Source: Corynebacterium aquatimens (GTDB lineage: Bacteria > Actinomycetota > Actinomycetes > Mycobacteriales > Mycobacteriaceae). From it: a stretch of 64,000 bases of DNA. The notes under the pieces are model-generated. The model had not been told where the DNA came from. It made no database searches and saw nothing but the letters and a program-made list of their open reading frames with translations. Numbering within the stretch: position 1 is the stretch's first letter; the number at the start of each line of letters is the position of its first letter. Positions 51,663 to 63,845 of this stretch are shown piece by piece. Made by a program: the position numbers and the translations under genes. The DNA lies in assembly GCF_030408395.1 (NCBI RefSeq), contig NZ_CP046980.1, positions 744,001 through 808,000 on the forward strand, written 5' to 3'.

Positions 51663-52922
51663 ATGACTATCCATTCAGGCTCAGCGCCACCAGCTGCACC
51701 CGATGTTGCTGGTGGTGTGGATTTCGCGGCGTATCACGCTGCAATTACGCGAAACGCGTTAAGCATCATCGGATCATTCAACAAGGAGCTCGCCCGCAGC
51801 GGCGAGTTAGACACCAACCATGCCCGCGAGTTGGAAGCGTTACACGCCACCTACTTCGGGTCGACGCGGTTTCGCGCTAAACAGCGCCAGGCCCGTGAAC
51901 TGGTACAGGCCCATCAAGTGTCGATGGACAAACTGATCTACATCGAACGCCGCCTTCCTCCCCGTGTGGATGCTGCAACACGCTGGCAGCTTCGCCTTGA
52001 GTTACTGCAGGTGCGTGGGTCTTTTGGTGCGTTGAAGCAAGCGGCGAAGAAGATCATTCCCGCCGATTCCACACCACCCCAACCTGGTGTGCGGTTTAGT
52101 GCTTCGCGGCACAAGATGCGTTCTGTGACTGTTACTACCGATGAACGCCTCGTGGAAGATTTAGAGCGTCACCTCTACGACGGTATTGACACCACTGCCC
52201 CTGTGGGGCCGCAGCTTGCTGACGCGTTTGGCCGCCTCGTCACCACCGGCAGCAGTAACGGCGGTGGCGGTGGTGTGCGTGCGGCGGTCCCGGAACCGTT
52301 GATCATGGTTCCGCTTGCCGCCCACATCCAGATCATGGCGGGCAACGGGGACGAGGTAGAGCTCAAGCTTACCGACGGCACCACCATCACCGGCGCCGAC
52401 TACCTCACTTACCTCTTCGACTACCTCAACACCTCCGCCACCGACGCCGACGACGCAGCCACCACCGGTGCCGGCGACCCCACCGCTGGAGCCGGCGACC
52501 CCACCGCTGGTGGGAGTGGTCCTGGTGTGATGGTGGGGTTGTTTCATCCGGTGGAGGGTGCGGTGAATTTGTATCGGTCGAGCAGGTTCGCCAATGACAA
52601 ACAACGCGTCTTGCTGCGAGCGATGATGCCGAACTGTGTGGTCCCCGGCTGCCGGAAATCTGCGGATCACTGCCAGTACCACCACGTTACGGCGTGGAAG
52701 AACGGTGGGGAGACAAACCTCGACAACCTGGCGGTGGTGTGCCGCTACCATAATCGCGTCAACGACGATGATTACGCCACCAGCCAGCGCGGGGGTCGGG
52801 GTAATGGTCGCGGCAGAGTCGGCCACGTCGGGCCTGAGAAAGTGTGGGTGTCACCATCAGGGCATGCCGTGCACCACGACGTCAACGCCCAGTGGGGAGC
52901 GATGCACCAACTCTTCGACTAA
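51663..52922 (+). CDS. DUF222 / HNH endonuclease signature protein
   Basis: A 419-residue protein of the 13E12/DUF222 family. The C-terminal HNH block is CVVPGCRKSADHCQYHHVTAW...NLDNLAVVCRYHN, with two Cys pairs for zinc and the HH and N-H catalytic residues. The N-terminal ~200 residues are helical; a Thr/Gly/Asp-rich linker near residues 255-285 is encoded by GCCGGCGACCCCACCGCTGG repeats. GGGGGGACTTT precedes the ATG. Such genes are multicopy in actinobacteria and the function is not settled; it may be a selfish or DNA-processing element. Confidence 0.85.
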   Translation: MTIHSGSAPPAAPDVAGGVDFAAYHAAITRNALSIIGSFNKELARSGELDTNHARELEALHATYFGSTRFRAKQRQARELVQAHQVSMDKLIYIERRLPPRVDAATRWQLRLELLQVRGSFGALKQAAKKIIPADSTPPQPGVRFSASRHKMRSVTVTTDERLVEDLERHLYDGIDTTAPVGPQLADAFGRLVTTGSSNGGGGGVRAAVPEPLIMVPLAAHIQIMAGNGDEVELKLTDGTTITGADYLTYLFDYLNTSATDADDAATTGAGDPTAGAGDPTAGGSGPGVMVGLFHPVEGAVNLYRSSRFANDKQRVLLRAMMPNCVVPGCRKSADHCQYHHVTAWKNGGETNLDNLAVVCRYHNRVNDDDYATSQRGGRGNGRGRVGHVGPEKVWVSPSGHAVHHDVNAQWGAMHQLFD

Positions 52923-52949
52923 CACCACCCACAACAGCTAGATAGAAGT

Positions 52950-53017
52950 TGCCGGTTGGCTGTTGCCGGTTGGCGGCAGGTAGCCGGTTGGCAGTTGCTG
53001 GCGCGGAGCGGCAGGTA
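52950..53017. repeat. Short GCCGGTTGGC repeats downstream of the HNH gene
   Basis: GCCGGTTGGC or TTGCCGGTTGGC occurs three times within 45 bases, and GCGGCAGGTAG twice in the same stretch. The 200-bp gap 52923-53122 has no gene, only this repeat and the lipA terminator. Confidence 0.6.
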
Positions 53018-53082
53018 GTGGGTTCACACCCGACACCCGACACAAGGGGTGGGCGGGCACACAGCCATGCCCAAAACCCACA

Positions 53083-53112
53083 ACAAAAACTGCGGGTCGC
53101 GGCGCCCGCAGT
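53083..53112 (-). terminator. Rho-independent terminator of lipA
   Basis: On the minus strand ACTGCGGG pairs with CCCGCAGT (53105-53112 and 53089-53096), followed by TTTTTG, shortly after the lipA stop codon. Confidence 0.85.
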
Positions 53113-53122
53113 GGTGGGCGGG

Positions 53123-54205
53123 CTAGCTCGGCATGCCCAGGGATACGGAGGGTCGCCGGACGTTGGACGACGTGACGGGTGTTTCCTGCGAAGGACCGTA
53201 TTTGTTAAGAAGGGTTTCCGCCTCCTGGTCAGTGGCGCCCTGAGAGGTTTCAGCTAGGTGTTTGAGGTTGTCCGGCAGTTCGCGGCCGTGGAATTCCATG
53301 GCCTCGACGTAGAGTTTGCCGGCGCGGTAGGAGGAACGTACCAAGGGGCCGGACATGACGGCGGCGAAGCCCATCTCGTAGGCGGCGTCGCGGTATTCGA
53401 TGAACTCCTCCGGCTTCACCCAGCGCTCGATGGGGTGGAACTGCGGTCCGGGGCGCAGGTACTGGGTAATCGTGATGATGTCCGTCCCAGCGGATTGCAT
53501 GTCGACGAGAGCCTGCATCACCTCTTCACGCGTCTCGCCCATGCCGAGGATCAGGTTGGATTTCGTGATCAGTCCGAAGTCGCGGGCGGCGCGGATGACG
53601 TCCAGGGATCGGTCGTACCGGAATGCTGGGCGGATGCGCTTGAAGATCCGCGGAACGGTCTCCAGGTTGTGCGCAAACACTTCGGGGCGCGCTTCAAAAA
53701 CTTCGGCGAGCAGGTCCGGTTTGCCGGAGAAATCAGGGGTCAGGTTTTCCACGCCGGTGTGCGGATTCAGTTCGTGGATTTTGCGGACGACTTCGGCGTA
53801 CAGCCATGCCCCTTCGTCGGCAAGGTCGTCGCGCGTTACTCCCGTGATGGTGGAGTAGTTCAGCTGCATCTCACGAACGGACTCGGCGACGCGCTGCGGC
53901 TCTTCGCGGTCCAGTGGCTCCGGTTTGGCTGAGTTGATCTGGCAGAAGTCACACCTGCGGGAGCAGTTCGCCCCGCCGATCAGGAAGGTCGCCTCGCGCG
54001 ATTCCCAGCACTCGTGGATGTTGGGGCAGCCAGCCTCTTGGCACACGGTGTGCAGCGACGCGCCCTTCACTTTGCGCCGCATGTCCTCATACTCAGGCCC
54101 GGTTTTCACCGCGTTGCGGATCCAGCGGGGTTTGGACTCGATCGGGGTTTGGCTGTTCTTCTTCTCAATGCGAAGAAGCTTGCGGCCTTCAGGTGCGACA
54201 GTCAC
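53123..54205 (-). CDS. lipA: Lipoyl synthase
   Basis: A 360-residue radical SAM enzyme. [10 protein letters not shown] is the CxxxCxxC cluster that binds S-adenosylmethionine, and [12 protein letters not shown] is the auxiliary sulfur-donating cluster. It inserts two sulfur atoms into octanoyl groups on GcvH and E2 proteins. The GTG start has TACGGT (54213-54218) seven bases upstream, so lipA has its own leaderless promoter although lipB is just upstream. Confidence 0.97.
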   Translation of the reverse strand: MTVAPEGRKLLRIEKKNSQTPIESKPRWIRNAVKTGPEYEDMRRKVKGASLHTVCQEAGCPNIHECWESREATFLIGGANCSRRCDFCQINSAKPEPLDREEPQRVAESVREMQLNYSTITGVTRDDLADEGAWLYAEVVRKIHELNPHTGVENLTPDFSGKPDLLAEVFEARPEVFAHNLETVPRIFKRIRPAFRYDRSLDVIRAARDFGLITKSNLILGMGETREEVMQALVDMQSAGTDIITITQYLRPGPQFHPIERWVKPEEFIEYRDAAYEMGFAAVMSGPLVRSSYRAGKLYVEAMEFHGRELPDNLKHLAETSQGATDQEAETLLNKYGPSQETPVTSSNVRRPSVSLGMPS

Positions 54206-54249
54206 AGTTCCTACCGTAGTGGTGTTGGTGTGTGTGGGCTAAATGCCCC

Positions 54250-54942
54250 TCACAGACCGTGGTCAAGGGTGTGCGTGAGGTGCGCGATCAGCGGGTCAGT
54301 AACCTCCTCGGGCGTGACATCGCGCCCAAGCTCAAGCGACAGGGTGGTCACGCCAGCGTCTGCGATGCCACACGCCACGATGTGGTTGAAGTAGTCGAGC
54401 GTGTTGTTGCAGTTGATCGCCAGCCCGTGCATGGTCACGCCGTGGGTGACGCGGATGCCCAGCTGCGCCACTTTGCGCTCGCCGGGGAATGCGCGTGGGT
54501 CGGCGGCGGGGGAGTCGGCGGGAATCCAGACACCAGACCGGCCGTCGACACGCGTGGCTTTGGTGACGCCCAGCTCGCGCACGGTGCGGATCATCGCTTC
54601 CTCGACGCGCCGCACGAAGTCCAACACGTCAACCGGGTCGGCGAGCTTCACAATCGGGTAGACCACAATCTGTCCCTCGCCGTGCCACGTGATGCGCCCG
54701 CCGCGGTCAACGGTGACGACTGGCTGGTCGTTGTCGGGCAGATCCTCGGGCTGCGTGCGCTTGCCCGCGGTGTACGTGTTGGGGTGCTGGAGCACAAGAA
54801 GCGTATCGACGATCTCCCCAGCCGCACGCCGTTTCGCAAGATCGGCCTGCATTTCCCACGTCTCTACATAATCCACGAGCCCCAGATGCCGCACCTCTAC
54901 GGCGGCATCTGAGGCTCGAATGGAGTCGCTAGTGCGAGTCAT
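54250..54942 (-). CDS. lipB: Lipoyl(octanoyl) transferase
   Basis: A 230-residue Lip[19 protein letters not shown] is the substrate tunnel motif and [21 protein letters not shown] contains the Lys/Cys-type active-site region (Cys in ACGI). It moves octanoyl from acyl carrier protein to target lysines. ATG 54942 has TAAACT (54951-54956) eight bases upstream, overlapping the gcvH end; transcription starts near the ATG. Confidence 0.96.
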   Translation of the reverse strand: MTRTSDSIRASDAAVEVRHLGLVDYVETWEMQADLAKRRAAGEIVDTLLVLQHPNTYTAGKRTQPEDLPDNDQPVVTVDRGGRITWHGEGQIVVYPIVKLADPVDVLDFVRRVEEAMIRTVRELGVTKATRVDGRSGVWIPADSPAADPRAFPGERKVAQLGIRVTHGVTMHGLAINCNNTLDYFNHIVACGIADAGVTTLSLELGRDVTPEEVTDPLIAHLTHTLDHGL

Positions 54943-54948
54943 AGAGCG

Positions 54949-55347
54949 TTAGTTTACGCCGTTCGCTGCCGCGTACTCGTCGGCGGTCATCAGCGGGCCT
55001 GCTTCGTCGACCTCGACCTCGAAGAGCCAGCCGTCGCCGAACGGGTCGTTGTTGATGACCTCGTAGTTGTCCTCGAGTGCGTCGTTGACGGCGGTGACGG
55101 TGCCGGTGACGGGGGAGTAGAGGTCAGACACGCTCTTGGTGGACTCGACCTCACCGCAGGTCTCGCCGGCGGTGACGGCGTCGCCGACCTCGGGCAGTTC
55201 AGCGAAGACGATTTCGCCGAGGCGCTCGGTGGCCACGGAGGTGATGCCAACGCGTACGGTTTCACCCGCAATGGCGTCAGCGGCTGCGTTGACCCACTCG
55301 TGGTCTTCGGAGTAGGAGAAATCTGCAGGAAGAGCAGTCTGGGACAT
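54949..55347 (-). CDS. gcvH: Glycine cleavage system H protein
   Basis: A 132-residue lipoyl carrier. The lipoylated Lys71 is in GEVESTKSVSDLYSP. It carries the aminomethyl group between GcvP and GcvT. Its ATG overlaps the gcvT stop codon by one base, and lipB follows 6 bases later, so carrier and lipoylation enzyme are adjacent. Confidence 0.97.
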   Translation of the reverse strand: MSQTALPADFSYSEDHEWVNAAADAIAGETVRVGITSVATERLGEIVFAELPEVGDAVTAGETCGEVESTKSVSDLYSPVTGTVTAVNDALEDNYEVINNDPFGDGWLFEVEVDEAGPLMTADEYAAANGVN

Positions 55348-56531
55348 TAGATGGCCTTTCGCTTGTAGAAGGGGGTCTCAACAATGGTAAACGGATAGCG
55401 CTTGCCGCGTACGTCGATTTCTACTTCAGTTCCAACTTCGGCGTGTGCGGGGTCGATGTGCGCAAGCGCGACGGGGTGGCCGAGCGTCGGGGATGGCTGA
55501 CCGGAGGTGACCGTGCCGATGCGCTGGTCGCTGTCGTCGCCTGAGGTGAGGTAGATCGCGGAGCCTTCGCGCGCGGCGCGGCGTTGGTCGGAGGTCAGGC
55601 CCGCGATGACGACGGTAGGTTCGCGCCCAACGAGCGCTTGCTTGCCGACGAAATCAGCCTCCTTCTTGGCGAAGGCCCGCCCCATGCCGGCTTCGACGGG
55701 GGTGATATCGGCGGTGAGTTCGTGGCCGTAGAGAGGCATGGAGGCCTCCAAGCGCAGCGAGTCGCGGGATGCGAGACCGCAGGGGACACCGTGGTCGATG
55801 ACTGCGTCCCACACGGCCTGGGCGTCGGCGAACATGCAGAACAGCTCGAAGCCGTCCTCGCCGGTGTAGCCGGTACGCGCAACGAAGACCTCGACATTTG
55901 CCGCCGAGAATTCGTTTTGGCCGTTACTTTCCACCGAGGATTTATCCGAGGCCTCGGATTCGTTTTGGCCGTTACTTTCCGCCGAGGATTTATCCGAGGT
56001 GGAAAGGTTCATCCACGCGCCGGAGTAGTAGGCGAGGTCGTCTGGGTTTCCGTCGAGAAGCGGCGTGAGAACCTCCAGTGCACCGGGGCCTTGTACCGCG
56101 ACGAGTGCGATCTCTTCGCTCTGGTTTGTGATTTCGACGTCGAAGTCACCCACGCGTGCTTCGAACGCTGCCCATACGACGCCGGTGTTGGCGGCGTTGG
56201 GGACGACCAGGAAGTGGTCATCGGCGAACTTGTAGGTGATCAGGTCGTCCAGGATGCCGCCGTTATCAGCGACGATCATGGAGTACTTGGCCTTTCCAAC
56301 CTTAAGATTGGAAAGAGACGAAATGAGAACGTGGTCGAGGTACGCGCCTGCGTCAGGGCCTTTGACCTCGATTTCGCCCATGTGGGACAGGTCGAAGATG
56401 CCCACGCCTTCGCGCACGGCGCGGTGTTCGTCGAGCTCCTTGCCGTATTTCAGCGGCATGGTCCAACCGCCGAAGTCGGTGAAGGTGGCGTTTAGCGTTT
56501 CGTGCGCTGCGTGGAGGGGGGAATTCGGCAT
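55347..56531 (-). CDS. gcvT: Glycine cleavage system T protein
   Basis: A 394-residue aminomethyltransferase; KYGKELDEHRAVREGVGIFDLSHMGEIEV, EDGFELFC and ADITPVEAGMGRAFAKKEADFVGK are typical. It transfers the methylene group to tetrahydrofolate. About 33 residues after the GAWMNLS stretch (residues 173-206) are an insert of two similar Ser/Glu/Asn/Gln-rich units encoded by a 48-bp tandem repeat. It follows gcvP on the same strand with a 60-bp gap. Confidence 0.95.
   Translation of the reverse strand: MPNSPLHAAHETLNATFTDFGGWTMPLKYGKELDEHRAVREGVGIFDLSHMGEIEVKGPDAGAYLDHVLISSLSNLKVGKAKYSMIVADNGGILDDLITYKFADDHFLVVPNAANTGVVWAAFEARVGDFDVEITNQSEEIALVAVQGPGALEVLTPLLDGNPDDLAYYSGAWMNLSTSDKSSAESNGQNESEASDKSSVESNGQNEFSAANVEVFVARTGYTGEDGFELFCMFADAQAVWDAVIDHGVPCGLASRDSLRLEASMPLYGHELTADITPVEAGMGRAFAKKEADFVGKQALVGREPTVVIAGLTSDQRRAAREGSAIYLTSGDDSDQRIGTVTSGQPSPTLGHPVALAHIDPAHAEVGTEVEIDVRGKRYPFTIVETPFYKRKAI
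55911..55999. repeat. 48-bp tandem duplication inside gcvT
   Basis: Two 41-bp copies (55911-55951 and 55959-55999) with one mismatch, spaced 48 bp, keep the frame. They hold CCGAGGATTTATCCGAGG and, at the junction, the 20-bp palindrome GAATCCGAGG/CCTCGGATTC read on the minus strand. Confidence 0.85.
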
Positions 56532-56591
56532 TGCCGTCCTTTCGTTGGGGCTGCTCTAGCCCGGGTGTGTGCGGGTGTGTTCGGCTGAGAA

Positions 56592-59492
<2,901 letters not shown>

Positions 59493-59546
59493 GTGCACGA
59501 GCTCCTTGCGCATAGTCAATCGGTTTTCTCTTAAAAAGGTGTTCTC

Positions 59547-61346
59547 TTAGAAGTCTTTCATGTCCGCATCGCCGAACAACCATGTGATGGCAATGGCGCC
59601 CGGGTCCGGCACATCTGCGGCGGATTCACCCAGGTAGGAGGCGCGGCCCTTCTTCGCTTGCATGCCGCGGGTGCTCTGCGCCCCCTTGATCGCTTTAGAA
59701 AGCACCCCGTCCAAAACACCGCTGATGGAGTCTGGCGAGCCCTTCGCGATCTTGGTCGCGGCCTTCGTGGCGGGCACCAGTGCGTCGATAAGCGTGTTGT
59801 CGCCCTCCTTCGCCCCGCCGAGATCGACGATCGCCGCGACGCCTTCGTTTAGGCCCTTTGCTAGCACCGCGGCAAACTCTTCCGCCGTCGCGGTGCGGGA
59901 GTCGACCTCCGCGTCGGCGAAAGCGTCGCTCATTTCGCGGAAGAAAGTGCCCAACACCGCGCCCGACGTTCCACCGGCGCGCACCAGCATGCGGTGGGCG
60001 AAGAACTCGAAGATGGCCGCGTCGCTGCCCTTCAGCGGCGTCGAAATATCGCCGAACGCCGCGTGGATGTTGTGCCCAAAGTCACCGTCGCCCGCGATGC
60101 GGTCCAGCTCCGTTAGGTCATCGGTGGAGGACTTCAAGCGGTCGGTGAACGCGCTGAGCCACGCGTTCTTTTTGCCTGACGACGGCTGGTCGAAGTCATC
60201 GTCCATATGCGCGCTTGCCACCTTGGGGTTGACTGCGACGGCTGGCCACGCGGGCGCGGACGTCGGCGCGTCAATAAGCTCCAGCATCTCTTTGTTCACT
60301 TTCGTGACGGTCAAGGAGATCCCGGCCATGTTCAGCGACGTGACCAGGGAACCACGTAAGCCGCGCTTGACCTTGATCCCGCGGTCCGCCAGTTGGGCTA
60401 GGGCCTCGCCGAAGACCAAGTCGAGCTCTAACTCACTCGTGCCGCCTAAGCCGTTGACTAGTAGCACCACGCCGGTGCCGTCCTTGACGGTCACCCCGGC
60501 GTCATTCAGCGAATCAATGATGCCGGTGAGGAGCTCTGAGACCAGATCGCGCGCGTTCGGCTTCTTCTTGCCTTTTGTCTGCTTGCGCCGCTCCACGCCG
60601 GGTTCGCCGTGGATGCCCACGCCGATTTCAATTTCTTTTTCTTCCAGGTCGAAGGTCTGCCGGTCGCTCGTCGGCAAGTGCCCAGCCTGGAGTGCGACAG
60701 CCATGCTGCGCGACTGGTCCGCTGTTTTCTGCGCAAGCTTTGCGACGCGAGCGAGCTCGTCCCCACGCTCCGCGGCGGCACCCGCGACCTTTTCCACGAG
60801 GATCGTCGCGCCGGTGCCGCGACGGCCCGGTGAATCGTCATTGTCAATCTCTGTAGCTACGTCATCCGCCACGATCACCGTGGCCACATCCCCGTCCACG
60901 CTGTTAGCCGCGACGGTGAAGTTCATGACATCACCCGTGTAGTTCTTCACCACATGAACAACGCCCTTGCCGCGATCCGCCCACTGCGTTGCCGCAGTGA
61001 TCTGAACCGCGTTGGGGGAGGTGAACAACAGCCCGGGGCATGCCGCGTCAAGCATTCCGTCGCCCACGAAACCCGCGTGCATCGGCTCGTGGCCCGACCC
61101 GCCGCCGGAGACAACGGCGACGCGCTTTTTCCGCTTCGATTTTGCCGATGATGACTTTCCCGACTGGTCCGCCGCAACCCCGATGAACCCTTCTGAATGC
61201 CACTGCGCGCACGGGTGCGCTGCAACAAGACCAGCGAGGGCCTCTTCCATGAAGTCGCCCGTTTCATTCCTAAAAGACTTGAACGTGTCGGGCTTTTTGT
61301 TAGCGGGCGCCGAGCCCGCCTTACCGGATTTCTTCTTCGCCGCCAT
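59547..61346 (-). CDS. dak: Dihydroxyacetone kinase, fused DhaK-DhaL form
   Basis: A 599-residue ATP-dependent enzyme. The N-terminal DhaK domain (about 25-345) has GGGSGHEPMHAGFVG and GVGIHGEPGV with the His that binds dihydroxyacetone covalently. A linker leads to DhaL (about 400-595) with DRIAGDGDFGHN and GGTSGAVLGTF, the Mg-ATP site. It makes DHAP. TACACT (61354-61359) lies seven bases before the ATG, so it is leaderless and starts beside the large hairpin at 61361. The N-terminal ~20 residues are Lys/Ala-rich, unlike classical Dak. Confidence 0.93.
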   Translation of the reverse strand: MAAKKKSGKAGSAPANKKPDTFKSFRNETGDFMEEALAGLVAAHPCAQWHSEGFIGVAADQSGKSSSAKSKRKKRVAVVSGGGSGHEPMHAGFVGDGMLDAACPGLLFTSPNAVQITAATQWADRGKGVVHVVKNYTGDVMNFTVAANSVDGDVATVIVADDVATEIDNDDSPGRRGTGATILVEKVAGAAAERGDELARVAKLAQKTADQSRSMAVALQAGHLPTSDRQTFDLEEKEIEIGVGIHGEPGVERRKQTKGKKKPNARDLVSELLTGIIDSLNDAGVTVKDGTGVVLLVNGLGGTSELELDLVFGEALAQLADRGIKVKRGLRGSLVTSLNMAGISLTVTKVNKEMLELIDAPTSAPAWPAVAVNPKVASAHMDDDFDQPSSGKKNAWLSAFTDRLKSSTDDLTELDRIAGDGDFGHNIHAAFGDISTPLKGSDAAIFEFFAHRMLVRAGGTSGAVLGTFFREMSDAFADAEVDSRTATAEEFAAVLAKGLNEGVAAIVDLGGAKEGDNTLIDALVPATKAATKIAKGSPDSISGVLDGVLSKAIKGAQSTRGMQAKKGRASYLGESAADVPDPGAIAITWLFGDADMKDF

Positions 61347-61360
61347 GTCGCCCAGTGTAT

Positions 61361-61408
61361 AGAGCCGTGGGTGACAGCGTTGTTTGTTCAACGCTGGCCC
61401 ACGGCTCT
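61361..61408. terminator. Strong hairpin between sucB and dak
   Basis: AGAGCCGTGGG (61361-61371) pairs with CCCACGGCTCT (61398-61408), and inside CAGCGTTG pairs with CAACGCTG. It ends just 2 bases from the dak -10 box. No T-tract follows, so it may be a terminator of sucB, an mRNA-stabilising stem or a regulatory site for dak. Confidence 0.6.
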
Positions 61409-61448
61409 AGAGGAAAGTATGAAGTTGTGCGGTATATGCGGGCCCGGA

Positions 61449-63299
61449 CTAGAGGCCCAAGTCGCCTTCGAAGTCACCGGTGTCAATGCGGTCCTTGATC
61501 GTGGTGACAAAACGGCCTGCATCCGCGCCGTCAACCAGCTGGTGGTCGTAGGTCAGCGGGATGTAGCACATCTGGCGGATAGCGATCGAGTCCACGCCGT
61601 CGTTGGTGACAACGACCGGGCGCTTCTCAATCGCTGCGGTACCCAGGATGCCCGCCTGCGGCGGCGTGAGGATCGGCGTGTCCAAAAGCGCGCCCTGGGA
61701 ACCGATGTTGGACACGGTGAACGTTGCACCAGACAGGTCGTCCGGGCGCAGCTTCTTGGTGCGCGCACGCTCTGCCAGGTCCGCGATGCCCTTGGCGATG
61801 TCCGCCAGGTTCATGTCCTGAACCTTCTTCAGCACCGGAACGAGCAGACCCATCGGGGTGTCCACTGCGATACCGATGTTGACGTCGGAGTGGTAGGTGA
61901 TCTCCTTGGTCTCAGGGTTGTAGGACGCGTTGACGTTCGGGTGGGAGACAAGCGCCTCTGCCGCGGCCTTCACAAAGAACGCGAGGAACGTGATGTTCAC
62001 GCCATGCTTCTCGACGAACGCCGGCTTGACGCGCTTCCGCAGCTCCGCGATCCGGGTGACATCCGTCTCCTGGACGTGGGTGAGCTGTGCCGTGGTCTGC
62101 AGGGACTCGACCATCTTCGCTGCCGTGATCTCGCGGATGCGGTTGACCTTCTCGGTGGTACCGATGAGCGACGCCTTCTCCGGGTCAACGGACTTGGTGG
62201 ACCAGCGTGACTTCGGATCAGAGCTGTCAACCTTCGGTGCAGCCGCAGCGGTCTCACCGGCGTCAGCAGCACCAGCCGGAGCGTTCTTAGCCTCGGCAGC
62301 GGCGATGACGTCCTGCTTACGGATGCGGCCGCCCACGCCCGTGCCCTCTACTGTGCTGAGCTCAACGCCGTGCTTGTCGGCGAGCTTGCGCACCAGCGGG
62401 GTCACGTACGGCACCTTGCCGGTGTTGACCTCAACCTTGTTGTCGGCCGACTTGCTGCCGGCTGCCTTGTCGTCGGCTGCCTTGGTGTCCGCCGCCGCAG
62501 CTTCCGCCTTGCTCTCGGTCGCAGCAGGCGCAGGCTTCTCTTCGGTCTTCTCCGGCTCTGCCTCAGCGGGCGCCTCGTCAGCGGGCGCCTCGTCAGCGGG
62601 TTCCTCAGCAGCGTCATCCTCATCAGTGTCGTTGGACGCAGCGGCGGCAGCCTCAGCGTCACCGATGCGGCAGATCACGCCACCGACCTCAATGGTGTCG
62701 TCCTCGTCCGCGAGGATCTCCAGCAGCGTGCCTTCAACGGGGGAAGGGATCTCGGTGTCGACCTTGTCCGTGGAGACCTCCAGCAGCGGCTCGTCGACCT
62801 CGACCAGATCGCCGACTTCCTTCAGCCAGGTGGTGATGGTGCCCTCGGTCACAGACTCGCCGAGTTCCGGCATTTCAACATCGACGGACTCGCCGCTGCC
62901 CTTGGTGTTGGAGGCGGAACCAGAGCCGGATTTCTTCGGCGCGTCAGCTGGGTTCGGGGTAGTGCCGGCTGCGTCCTGCTCGACCTCGTCGGTGTTCGCA
63001 GCGTCGACTTCTTCGGAGGCGTCAGCCGCGGAGTCTTCGTCGCCGCCAGCGGGTGCTTCGCCTTCCTCACCGACGATGGCGATGACCTCACCGACCTCTA
63101 CCGTGTCATCTTCTTCAGCCTTGATCTCCAGGAGAACACCGGCGACAGGCGATGGAACCTCCGTATCAACCTTGTCGGTGGAAACCTCGAGCAACGGCTC
63201 GTCGACTTCGACGGTGTCGCCGACTTCTTTCAGCCACGTCGTGATAGTGCCTTCGGTGACTGATTCGCCCAGCTCGGGCATCTCAATTGAGTGAGCCAT
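61449..63299 (-). CDS. sucB: Dihydrolipoyllysine acyltransferase E2 with two lipoyl domains
   Basis: A 616-residue E2. Lipoyl domains at about 3-76 and 125-200 each have the STDKVDTE lysine, followed by Ala/Pro/Glu-rich linkers, a peripheral-subunit binding domain (VTPLVRKLADKHGVELS) near 325-360 and a catalytic domain ending in YDHQLVDGADAGRF (HxxxDG). In corynebacteria this E2 works with AceE and Lpd as the pyruvate dehydrogenase E2. AGGAG precedes the ATG 63299. TACGCTGGG, like that upstream of aceE, is in the 130-bp divergent region. Confidence 0.95.
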   Translation of the reverse strand: MAHSIEMPELGESVTEGTITTWLKEVGDTVEVDEPLLEVSTDKVDTEVPSPVAGVLLEIKAEEDDTVEVGEVIAIVGEEGEAPAGGDEDSAADASEEVDAANTDEVEQDAAGTTPNPADAPKKSGSGSASNTKGSGESVDVEMPELGESVTEGTITTWLKEVGDLVEVDEPLLEVSTDKVDTEIPSPVEGTLLEILADEDDTIEVGGVICRIGDAEAAAAASNDTDEDDAAEEPADEAPADEAPAEAEPEKTEEKPAPAATESKAEAAAADTKAADDKAAGSKSADNKVEVNTGKVPYVTPLVRKLADKHGVELSTVEGTGVGGRIRKQDVIAAAEAKNAPAGAADAGETAAAAPKVDSSDPKSRWSTKSVDPEKASLIGTTEKVNRIREITAAKMVESLQTTAQLTHVQETDVTRIAELRKRVKPAFVEKHGVNITFLAFFVKAAAEALVSHPNVNASYNPETKEITYHSDVNIGIAVDTPMGLLVPVLKKVQDMNLADIAKGIADLAERARTKKLRPDDLSGATFTVSNIGSQGALLDTPILTPPQAGILGTAAIEKRPVVVTNDGVDSIAIRQMCYIPLTYDHQLVDGADAGRFVTTIKDRIDTGDFEGDLGL

Positions 63300-63432
63300 G
63301 ATGTGTGTGGTCTCCTGTGATCTTGTGGGACAATCGTGCGTCCCAGCGTACCCGCTTAACCCCAGTTGCGTTCGGTAGATTGTCAGATAGCAACATTCAG
63401 TTTCCTGCGGGCGTTCATTAAGATGATCAACC

Positions 63433-63828
63433 GTGTTTAACCTTTTCGGGTCCCGGAAGAAATCCTCGCCGCTCAAGCCGCCGCGAGGTCCCGGCGATAC
63501 GCTGCGCCCTGAAGACGCCGCCCACCTCAAGCAGTGGGTCCAGGGCCGCGCCTTTGTTGAGGGGTTCGTCGAGCCCGAGACCGTGGTTAATGAGATGTCG
63601 GTCGTGCTTGTCGACGAAAACGGGGAGTACACCCGCCGCCGGATCGGCGGGCCGAAAGGCATTGATGCCGTTGCAAAGCTGCTGGGGATCTCTCTGTATG
63701 ACGTGGAAGAAACCGGCTACCCCGGCAGGATGCGCAAGCGCATGGAGCAGGAACGCATCCTGCGCAAACGCGAAGAGCAAAAGGAACGCCGCGCCAAGTT
63801 CGAGCGCGGCGAAGACCCTAATACTTAA
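63433..63828 (+). CDS. Conserved actinobacterial hypothetical protein
   Basis: A 131-residue protein starting MFNLFGSRKKSS with a basic tail (RKREEQKERRAKFERG). The middle has VVNEMSVVLVDENGEYTRRRIGG and a helix near GIDAVAKLLGISLYDVEETG. It fits a small cytoplasmic family near sucB in corynebacteria; I cannot give a function. The GTG start has TAAGAT (63419-63424) eight bases upstream, so the transcript is leaderless and divergent from sucB. It converges on the aminopeptidase gene. Confidence 0.8.
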   Translation: MFNLFGSRKKSSPLKPPRGPGDTLRPEDAAHLKQWVQGRAFVEGFVEPETVVNEMSVVLVDENGEYTRRRIGGPKGIDAVAKLLGISLYDVEETGYPGRMRKRMEQERILRKREEQKERRAKFERGEDPNT

Positions 63829-63845
63829 AGAAATTTACGTAAAAC

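Noticed and set aside
59493-59546. Glycine riboswitch before gcvP
   Set aside because: The gap to the dak gene is only 54 bases and lacks the conserved glycine aptamer elements.
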